Shown piece by piece: positions 20,997 through 28,664 of a stretch of DNA of 53,477 bases. The notes beneath the pieces are model-generated. The model did no database searches. It was not told the DNA's origin and saw nothing but the letters and a program-made list of their open reading frames with translations. Every line of letters begins with the position of its first letter. Positions within the stretch are counted from its first letter, which is position 1. The stretch comes from Prolixibacteraceae bacterium. Lineage in GTDB: Bacteria; Bacteroidota; Bacteroidia; Bacteroidales; Prolixibacteraceae. The translations under genes and the position numbers were made by a program. The stretch is from contig JAQIBQ010000311.1 in assembly GCA_027859005.1 (NCBI GenBank), positions 1-53,477 on the forward strand. The letters are read 5' to 3'.

Positions 20997-23900
20997 TTCT
21001 ACTACTCATTTCTATATTGGGTATTGCACAATCTCCACATGGTGAAGCATTGGAGCTAGATTGTGCCCTATGTCATACTTCCAATAACTGGTTGGTTAAT
21101 GGAAGTGATATTGAATTCACGCACGACAGTACAAATTATAAGCTCGTTGGTCAGCATCAGTTTGTAAATTGCAAAGAATGTCACCAAAGCCTGGTTTTCC
21201 CCGATGTGGATAATGAATGTAGCCAATGTCATTCCGATATTCATTACAATACTGTTGGAAAAGAATGTGCACGTTGTCATTCTCCTATAACTTGGAAGAT
21301 AAGTGAAGTGGCAGAGATGCACCAAAAAAGCAGGTTTGAATTATTGGGAGCTCACAAAAATGCAACATGTACGGCTTGTCATAAATCGGCCAGTGAATTG
21401 TTATTTGAACCCATTGCAGTAGAGTGTGTTGAGTGTCATATTGTAGATTTCCAACAAAGTAGTGAGCCAAATCATATCGAAAGAGGTTTTTCCCAATCTT
21501 GTATAGAGTGTCATAATCCTGAATCAAAAAACTGGAATGCCGAGGATATCGATCATGAGTTCTTCCCTTTAACAGGTGGTCATAATACAGGATGTATTGA
21601 TTGTCATGCTTCGGGAAGCTTTAAAAAGATACCGGCTAATTGTGTAGAATGTCATCGTGAAAATTACAATAGTGCACAAATGCCAGAACATATTTCGGCT
21701 GGTATTCCTACCGAATGTGAACAGTGTCATACCATTATTGAATGGACCCCATCTGCATTTAACCATGCATCAACCGGATTTGAATTAAGCGGAGGGCACA
21801 ATCAAATTGAACAGTGCAATGCCTGTCATATCAATGCAATTGATGGAGCACAATCGGAATGTATTTCCTGTCATCAGGTACAATACGATAATGCACCTGA
21901 TCATAAAACACTTAATTTCTCTACTTCTTGTTTAGAATGCCATACTGCTGAAAGTTGGACGGATGCTACATTTGATCATTCCAAAACTAATTTTCCATTG
22001 AAAGGGCAACATGTTGGTATCGATTGCGCTAGTTGTCACGAAAACGGGTTTGCTGGAACATCAACAGAATGTAGTGCTTGTCATATTGAGAATTATAATG
22101 TTGCTGAACAACCCAATCATAAAGCAGCAGGAATTGAAAAAGGATGTGCAGAATGTCATACAGAGTCTGGCTGGCATCCTTCGTCATTTAATCATGCTTC
22201 AACTGGTTTTGGATTAACAGGTGGTCACAGTACTATCGAGCAATGTTCAAGTTGTCATAAAGGAACAACAAAAAATACAAGTTCAGATTGTATAAGCTGC
22301 CATCAGGTTCAATACAATAGTGCCAATAATCATGAGGAATTAAATTTCCCAACAGCATGTTTAAATTGTCATACAACTGAATCGTGGTCTGCTACAACTT
22401 TTGATCATTCAACAACAAGCTTTCCATTGAATGGCAAGCACATTGAAGTCGATTGTGCTAGCTGTCATGTAACAACTTTAGCAGGTACTTCTAATGAATG
22501 TAGCTCGTGTCATATTGAAAATTACAATGCAGCAATGGAGCCCAATCATGGTGCTGCAGGTATCGCAACTGAATGTGTCGATTGCCACAATGCAGAAGGC
22601 TGGACTCCTTCAGCATTTGATCATGCAAGCACTGGTTTTGCATTACAGGGGGCGCATTTGAGCATAGAACAATGTTCGAATTGTCACGATGGATCAACTG
22701 CAACTGCTAATCCGGCGTGTATTAGTTGCCACCAAAGTCAATACAATGAAGCTCCTGAACATGTTGACCTTGATTTTCCTAAAGAATGTTTGAATTGTCA
22801 CAACAGCGATAGTTGGGCTAATTCTGTTTTTGATCATTCCATTACGAATTTCCCATTAACCGGATTGCACGTAAATGTTGAATGTTCAAGTTGTCATCAA
22901 GATGGTTATAAAGGTACTTCAACACTCTGTAATGCCTGTCATATTGAAAATTATAATAGTGCAGAAATACCCAACCATAAACAGGCCGGAATAGAAAAAA
23001 CTTGTGAAGAATGCCATTCAACAAATGGATGGAAACCGTCATCGTTTGATCATGACCAAACAGGATTTGAACTTACTGGAGCTCACTTGAATTTAGAGCA
23101 ATGTTCTAATTGTCATGAAGGAAGTGTAGTAAATGCTAGTTCAGAATGTATAAGCTGTCATCAACAACAATACAATTCGGCACCTGATCATTTGGAACAA
23201 AATTATCCTGCCACTTGTACCATGTGCCATAGTACCGAAAATTGGCTTAAAACCAGCTTTGACCATTCACAAACCGGATTTCCATTAACCGGATTGCATG
23301 TAGATGTTGACTGTGCGAGTTGTCATAAAAACGGATTCTCTGGAACATCAACAGAATGTAGCAGTTGTCATACCGAACAACATAATACTGCCCAAATGCC
23401 CAATCATATAAATGCTGGTATTCCACCGAACTGTGAAGAATGTCATACTTCCTCTGGTTGGAACCCATCGGAATTCGAACACATTTCAACTGGTTTTGAA
23501 TTAACCGGAGGGCACTTGTTGGTTGAGCAGTGTTCTGATTGCCACAAAGGAACTTTAGTTGGAGCAAATCAGGAATGTATAAGTTGTCATCAAATTCAAT
23601 ACGATTATGCGCCTGGTCATAAACAAAATGCATATCCGCTGGAATGTACCATGTGTCATACCGACAATAATTGGATCGAAACAAATTTTAACCATAACCT
23701 AACTGCATTCCCACTTACAGGCCAGCATGTTTCAGTTGATTGCAGTAGTTGTCATACTTCAGGTTTTGCAGGTACATCAACAGATTGCAATAGTTGTCAT
23801 AATGGGAATTACAACAATGCACAACTTCCCAATCATACAGCTGCAGGAATTCCAACTACTTGCGAGGAATGTCATTCTACTTCAGGTTGGCAGCCTTCCT

Positions 23901-24985
23901 CTTTTGATCATGTAACAACTGGTTTCACTTTAACAGGTGGGCATTTAAACGTAGAACAATGTTCTGAATGTCACTTAGGAAGTGTTTCCAATGCAAGTGC
24001 CGACTGCTTTAGTTGTCACCAAACACAATACAATACTGCTCCCAGCCATGTTCAACAAGGATATCCGCAAGAATGTATCCTATGTCATTCAACCAACAAT
24101 TGGATTGAAACCAGTTTTAATCATAACCTAACTGCATTCCCACTTACAGGGCAGCATATTTCTGTTGATTGCAGTAGTTGTCATCGCTCAGGATTTGCGG
24201 GAACATCAACAGATTGTAATTCTTGTCACAGCGGAAATTACACAACTGCGCAACTTCCCAATCATAGCGCTGCTGGAATACCAACTACTTGTGAGGAATG
24301 TCATTCTACCTCAGGTTGGCAGCCTTCCTCTTTCGATCATGTAACAACCGGTTTTACCTTAACGGGAGGGCATTTAAATGTTGATCAGTGTTCTGAATGT
24401 CATTTAGGAAGTGTTTCCAATGCAAATGCCGATTGCATAAGTTGTCATCAATCACAATACAATACTGCACCTGATCATTCGCAATTGGGCTATCCAACAA
24501 CTTGTACGATGTGCCATTCCACGAATAATTGGCTCGAAACCAATTTCAATCATTCACAAACAAGCTTTCCGTTAACAGGTGCTCATACTTCTGCTTCCTG
24601 TTCCGATTGTCATAGTAGTGGATTTTCTGGAACATCAATGCAATGTTATAGTTGTCATAGCTCAGATTATAATTCAACCAACGATCCAAATCATGCTGCA
24701 GCTCATTTTCCCACTGAATGTCAATCGTGCCACACAACAAGTGCATGGGAGCCTGCAAGCTTTAATCACGATTCACAGTACTTTCCAATATATAGTGGAG
24801 AACATAGAGGGGAATGGAATTCGTGTACCGACTGTCATACAAATTCGTCCAATTATTCAATATTTAGTTGCATCGATTGTCATGAACATAACAGAAGCGA
24901 AATGGACGATGAACATAGAGATGTAAACGGTTACTCATACCTTAGTAGTGCATGTTACAGTTGTCATCCAAGAGGAGATGATTAA
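20972..24985 (+). CDS. Giant multiheme c-type cytochrome (1337 aa, 55 CxxCH motifs)
   Basis: Signal peptide (MRALSYTIILLLISILGIAQ); 55 CxxCH motifs counted by eye; additional His at FDH, GGH and PDH/PNH positions consistent with distal ligands; internal 143-aa tandem units. Confidence 0.95.
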   Translation: MRALSYTIILLLISILGIAQSPHGEALELDCALCHTSNNWLVNGSDIEFTHDSTNYKLVGQHQFVNCKECHQSLVFPDVDNECSQCHSDIHYNTVGKECARCHSPITWKISEVAEMHQKSRFELLGAHKNATCTACHKSASELLFEPIAVECVECHIVDFQQSSEPNHIERGFSQSCIECHNPESKNWNAEDIDHEFFPLTGGHNTGCIDCHASGSFKKIPANCVECHRENYNSAQMPEHISAGIPTECEQCHTIIEWTPSAFNHASTGFELSGGHNQIEQCNACHINAIDGAQSECISCHQVQYDNAPDHKTLNFSTSCLECHTAESWTDATFDHSKTNFPLKGQHVGIDCASCHENGFAGTSTECSACHIENYNVAEQPNHKAAGIEKGCAECHTESGWHPSSFNHASTGFGLTGGHSTIEQCSSCHKGTTKNTSSDCISCHQVQYNSANNHEELNFPTACLNCHTTESWSATTFDHSTTSFPLNGKHIEVDCASCHVTTLAGTSNECSSCHIENYNAAMEPNHGAAGIATECVDCHNAEGWTPSAFDHASTGFALQGAHLSIEQCSNCHDGSTATANPACISCHQSQYNEAPEHVDLDFPKECLNCHNSDSWANSVFDHSITNFPLTGLHVNVECSSCHQDGYKGTSTLCNACHIENYNSAEIPNHKQAGIEKTCEECHSTNGWKPSSFDHDQTGFELTGAHLNLEQCSNCHEGSVVNASSECISCHQQQYNSAPDHLEQNYPATCTMCHSTENWLKTSFDHSQTGFPLTGLHVDVDCASCHKNGFSGTSTECSSCHTEQHNTAQMPNHINAGIPPNCEECHTSSGWNPSEFEHISTGFELTGGHLLVEQCSDCHKGTLVGANQECISCHQIQYDYAPGHKQNAYPLECTMCHTDNNWIETNFNHNLTAFPLTGQHVSVDCSSCHTSGFAGTSTDCNSCHNGNYNNAQLPNHTAAGIPTTCEECHSTSGWQPSSFDHVTTGFTLTGGHLNVEQCSECHLGSVSNASADCFSCHQTQYNTAPSHVQQGYPQECILCHSTNNWIETSFNHNLTAFPLTGQHISVDCSSCHRSGFAGTSTDCNSCHSGNYTTAQLPNHSAAGIPTTCEECHSTSGWQPSSFDHVTTGFTLTGGHLNVDQCSECHLGSVSNANADCISCHQSQYNTAPDHSQLGYPTTCTMCHSTNNWLETNFNHSQTSFPLTGAHTSASCSDCHSSGFSGTSMQCYSCHSSDYNSTNDPNHAAAHFPTECQSCHTTSAWEPASFNHDSQYFPIYSGEHRGEWNSCTDCHTNSSNYSIFSCIDCHEHNRSEMDDEHRDVNGYSYLSSACYSCHPRGDD
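21716..24718 (+). repeat. Seven in-frame tandem units of exactly 429 bp (143 aa, 6 CxxCH each)
   Basis: First Cys codon of the equivalent motif lies at 21716, 22145, 22574, 23003, 23432, 23861, 24290 and (terminal partial unit) 24719: eight positions separated by exactly 429 nt. Confidence 0.95.
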
Positions 24986-24997
24986 AAAAAGAAACTA

Positions 24998-26023
24998 GTG
25001 AGAAAAATAAAATTAATACTATTGTTTTTGCTGATTGTGTATCAGGGAGTAGGTCAATCACCTCATGGAGAAGATCTTGAGTTTGATTGTGGAGTTTGCC
25101 ATACATCAGAGAGTTGGAAGCTGGATCCGAATCAGCTTACTTTTGATCATAGTCAAACTGGATTTGCATTGAACGGACAACATAAAAACCTTGAATGTTT
25201 AATGTGTCACGAAGATCTGGTTTTGTCAAATGTCAAGAATGATTGCGTCGCTTGTCATACCGATATTCATGAACAAACTTTAGGGAATGATTGTAGGCAA
25301 TGTCACAGTGAAAATAACTGGTTAATTTTTAATCCGGTTAAGTTGCATCAAAATAGTCGCTTCCCTTTGTTAGGGGTTCATGCTGTTGCTGATTGTGAGC
25401 AGTGTCATACATCAGTATCTTTACTGAAATTTGAACCCTTAGGTATTGATTGTTACAATTGTCATCAACAAAATTATACTTCAACCACTCAGCCAAATCA
25501 TGTTGAAGAAGGGTACTCTACCAATTGTTTAGATTGTCATAGTGCTAAAGCATATGAATGGTCAGCAACTGGTTTTAATCACGATTTTTTTCCGCTTACT
25601 CAAGGTCATTTTTCATTGGAGTGTGCACAATGTCATACCGAAAATGTTAATTCGAGTATTTCGGCTGAATGTGTTGAATGCCATTTGGAAGATTTCAATA
25701 ATGCTGAAAATCCAACGCATGATCGGGATAATTTTTCATTGTCGTGTACTGAATGTCATTCAATTAGTGTCGATTGGCAACCTGCCGATTTTCGTATTCA
25801 CGATGCCGTTTCATTTCCTGTTTATTCAGGAAAGCATAGAGGGGAATGGAAATCATGTACTGAATGCCATACAAATTCATCTAATTATGCTGTATTTACC
25901 TGTATTGATTGTCATGAACACAATCGATCAAAAATGAATAATGAGCATGACGATGAACGTAATTATGTATACGAAAGCAATGCATGTTATGAGTGTCATC
26001 CAAGAGGAACAGAAGACGATTAA
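24998..26023 (+). CDS. Multiheme c-type cytochrome (341 aa, 13 CxxCH motifs), short paralogue of the 55-heme protein
   Basis: GTG start; signal peptide; 13 CxxCH counted by eye; N-terminus QSPHGEDLEFDCGVCHTSESW and C-terminus HRGEWKSCTECHTNSSNYAVFTCIDCHEHNRSKMNNEH closely match the upstream giant. Confidence 0.93.
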   Translation: MRKIKLILLFLLIVYQGVGQSPHGEDLEFDCGVCHTSESWKLDPNQLTFDHSQTGFALNGQHKNLECLMCHEDLVLSNVKNDCVACHTDIHEQTLGNDCRQCHSENNWLIFNPVKLHQNSRFPLLGVHAVADCEQCHTSVSLLKFEPLGIDCYNCHQQNYTSTTQPNHVEEGYSTNCLDCHSAKAYEWSATGFNHDFFPLTQGHFSLECAQCHTENVNSSISAECVECHLEDFNNAENPTHDRDNFSLSCTECHSISVDWQPADFRIHDAVSFPVYSGKHRGEWKSCTECHTNSSNYAVFTCIDCHEHNRSKMNNEHDDERNYVYESNACYECHPRGTEDD

Positions 26024-26035
26024 ATAGAAAACACC

Positions 26036-27643
26036 ATGAAAGTTAAGCTAACACTGATTTTATTATTTAGTATTTTCTCTATAGCTTTTGCTCAGGCAGA
26101 AAAAGAGGAAATAAAAGGTGTGGTTACCTATATGACTTCGCAGAATGTGTATGTAAAATTTGCTTCTGCAAAAAAAATAAGCGAAGGTGATCAATTGTTT
26201 GTTAAAGTTGAGGGTGTATTAAAACCGGTATTACTAGTGAAAAACCGTTCATCGGTTTCATGTGTTGGTAATATCGTTGGTGAGAATTTACTTAAAATTG
26301 GTGACCAAATAATTGCTTTCATCGAAAAGGATCCTGAAAAAGTTGAGCCAGATGTTGTGGGGCTTACCGTTGAAAATGCAGTGCAAGATGAGAAAATTCA
26401 TGAGCAAGATGAAAGTGATAAAGACGGTAAGAAGTTGGAACAAAAAGTACAAGGTCGATTTTTGATTTCCTCTTACTCCAATATTTCAAACCTGGAAACC
26501 GATAACAATTATAAGTTCAGGTATACTTTTTCACTTAATGCGGCCAATATTGCCAACTCCCGATTTTCATTTGAAAACTACATTTCGTTTACGCATAAAA
26601 CAAACAATTGGGATGAGATAAGCACTAATATTTTTAACGGATTGAAAATTTATAGTTTAAATGCCAGCTATCGTTTGGGAGAAAGAACTTCCATAGCTAT
26701 GGGTAGAAAAATTAATCCTAAAATTTCAAGCATTGGTGCTGTTGATGGGGTTCAGTTTGAGTCTTCTTTTAAAAGCTTTTACTTTGGGGCTGTTGCAGGA
26801 TATCGTCCTGATTATAGTGATTACAGTTTTAATTTTGACTTGTTGGAATACGGTGCTTTTTTGGGGCATACCTTGAAGTCAAAAACAGGACGAATGCAAA
26901 CATCGGTAGCCTTATTTGAGCAAACAAATGCTGGGAATACTGATCGTAGATTTGCCTATTTTCAACACGATAATACACTTCTAAAGAATTTTAGTTTCTT
27001 TATTTCATCAGAATTAGACTTGTATCGCTTATTGGATGGAGTACCTACAAGCGATTTAATATTAACTAGTTTGTATGCGTCTGTTCGCTATAGGCCAATT
27101 CGTGAGTTTTCAATTATGTGTTCATACGATAACCGCCGAAATATTATCTATTATGAAACCTTCAAAAATTATATCGACCAATTAATCCAAGATGCTACCA
27201 GGCAAGGGTTTCAAATGCGATTAAATTTTAAACCAATAAAGTACATGTATGCTGGTTTGTCGGGCAGTTATCGAATGCGTGATAATGATACTAGAGCAAC
27301 TAGAAATGTTAATGGATTTTTAAGCTACAGTAATTTGCCTTGGATAAAAAGTTCGATAACCTTGACAACAAATTTCTTGCAGAATAGTTATTTATCGGGA
27401 AGTGTTTATGGTGCCCGATTAACACGCGACTTTATGAAAGGGAAAATGAATGCTGGTTTAAATTATCGCTATGTTAATTACCTTTTTGAGCACAACGAAA
27501 ATGGATTGTCTCAAAATATTGGAGAAATTGATGTATCGTATCGTTTCAATCGTAAGTTTTCACTTTCATTGAATTATGAAGGTACATTTGAAAATAGTGC
27601 AAATTATCACCGAATTTATTTTAATGCAGTAAAACGATTTTAA
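26036..27643 (+). CDS. Putative outer-membrane beta-barrel protein with N-terminal periplasmic domain
   Basis: Signal peptide; small beta domain (KGVVTYMTSQNVYVKFASAKKISEGDQLFVK..IGDQIIAFI); acidic linker; then alternating aromatic/hydrophobic strands ending in a terminal Phe (IYFNAVKRF). Confidence 0.75.
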   Translation: MKVKLTLILLFSIFSIAFAQAEKEEIKGVVTYMTSQNVYVKFASAKKISEGDQLFVKVEGVLKPVLLVKNRSSVSCVGNIVGENLLKIGDQIIAFIEKDPEKVEPDVVGLTVENAVQDEKIHEQDESDKDGKKLEQKVQGRFLISSYSNISNLETDNNYKFRYTFSLNAANIANSRFSFENYISFTHKTNNWDEISTNIFNGLKIYSLNASYRLGERTSIAMGRKINPKISSIGAVDGVQFESSFKSFYFGAVAGYRPDYSDYSFNFDLLEYGAFLGHTLKSKTGRMQTSVALFEQTNAGNTDRRFAYFQHDNTLLKNFSFFISSELDLYRLLDGVPTSDLILTSLYASVRYRPIREFSIMCSYDNRRNIIYYETFKNYIDQLIQDATRQGFQMRLNFKPIKYMYAGLSGSYRMRDNDTRATRNVNGFLSYSNLPWIKSSITLTTNFLQNSYLSGSVYGARLTRDFMKGKMNAGLNYRYVNYLFEHNENGLSQNIGEIDVSYRFNRKFSLSLNYEGTFENSANYHRIYFNAVKRF

Positions 27644-27664
27644 TAATTTTTTAAAAATTAGAAT

Positions 27665-28390
27665 ATGAGGCTATCAATTTTTATCTCAGTTTTTTTCCTA
27701 TTAATTACATCATGTTCACAAAAACCAAAAGTTGAAAAGGAAGTCAATTCAAATGAATTTGCAATGCATAAAGTGTTAATTGAGGATGTGATTCAAACAT
27801 CAAATTACACTTATTTGAAAGTAAAAGAGAATAGTGATGCTTTTTGGATTGCAGTTATGAAGGATAGTTTTCAGGAGGGGATGGAATTGTTTTATTTTCA
27901 AAATAAGGTTACTGTTATGCAAAACTTTCATAGTGAGGAATTGAATCGCAACTTTGATAAAATATTGTTTATAAGTCAGGTATCCGTTGGAGAAGGAACT
28001 GCAGCAGTTGTGAAGCAACCCGGCACTATTGTCAGTAAAGCACATAGTGGTAGAAAACAAAGTGATGTTGAAAAAAGTATAAGAATTGAAAAAGCAGAAG
28101 GTGGAATTACGATAGCTGAATTGTATTCTAATCCTTTAGAATTTAAAAATAAAACAGTCAGAATTAAAGGTGAGGTTGTAAAAGTGAACAACCAAATAAT
28201 GGGTCGCAATTGGATTCATATTCAGGATGGAACTAAAAGTGGAAAAGAATTTGATTTAACAATTACAAGTAATGAAGTAGTTGAATTAAATGAATTGATT
28301 ACTTTCGAAGGAGTAGTTGGCTTGGATAAAGATTTTACCTCGGGTTATTTTAATCCAGTTATTTTGGAAGAAGCACTTGGTGTAAAATAA
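27665..28390 (+). CDS. Putative lipoprotein with C-terminal OB-fold-like domain
   Basis: Lipobox LLITSC; C-terminal VRIKGEVVKVNNQIMGRNWIHIQDGT...FDLTITSNEVVELNELITFEGVV resembles OB-fold domains; last gene of the operon. Confidence 0.65.
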   Translation: MRLSIFISVFFLLITSCSQKPKVEKEVNSNEFAMHKVLIEDVIQTSNYTYLKVKENSDAFWIAVMKDSFQEGMELFYFQNKVTVMQNFHSEELNRNFDKILFISQVSVGEGTAAVVKQPGTIVSKAHSGRKQSDVEKSIRIEKAEGGITIAELYSNPLEFKNKTVRIKGEVVKVNNQIMGRNWIHIQDGTKSGKEFDLTITSNEVVELNELITFEGVVGLDKDFTSGYFNPVILEEALGVK

Positions 28391-28596
28391 AATTTGCACA
28401 CTGTCTCACTAAAATGGGTATTGTTTTGTCCTTATTATAAAAAAAACAGGAAGAAGCAATTCTGGTTAAATTGGAATATCCACGAAGTTCAAGGATTAAA
28501 AGAAATCGTTATTGGATTTATTAAGCCGAATTAATCGAATTATAATTTATCTCACAAATAGCTTTTAGGCCAACATTATTTCATAAATCAAATCAG

Positions 28597-28625
28597 AAAA
28601 AAAGCCCAGGAATTTCTCCCAGGCT
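28597..28625 (-). terminator. Rho-independent terminator of the EF-G-like gene
   Basis: Minus-strand agcctggga-gaaa-ttcctgggct (stem including G-U pairs) followed by ttttttt. Confidence 0.6.
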
Positions 28626-28664
28626 CTCTTGTTGATTTAGTATTCGGTATTGATTGGTTCTATT

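Noticed and set aside
21716-24718. Regular direct repeats considered as a CRISPR or satellite array
   Set aside because: Period is 429 nt, in frame, with coding-type divergence and heme motifs; not spacer-repeat structure.
19740-24926. Many 60-145 aa ORFs on the opposite strand or other frames across the cytochrome genes (e.g. 20439-20819, 20560-20931, 23247-23684, 24579-24926)
   Set aside because: They shadow the repetitive CxxCH-rich coding frame, have no domain features or start context, and overlap strongly supported genes.
28391-28660. Possible insertion-sequence or gene remnant after the lipoprotein gene
   Set aside because: Only a short open stretch was seen, with no recognisable transposase motif or terminal repeats; apart from the terminator nothing can be supported.
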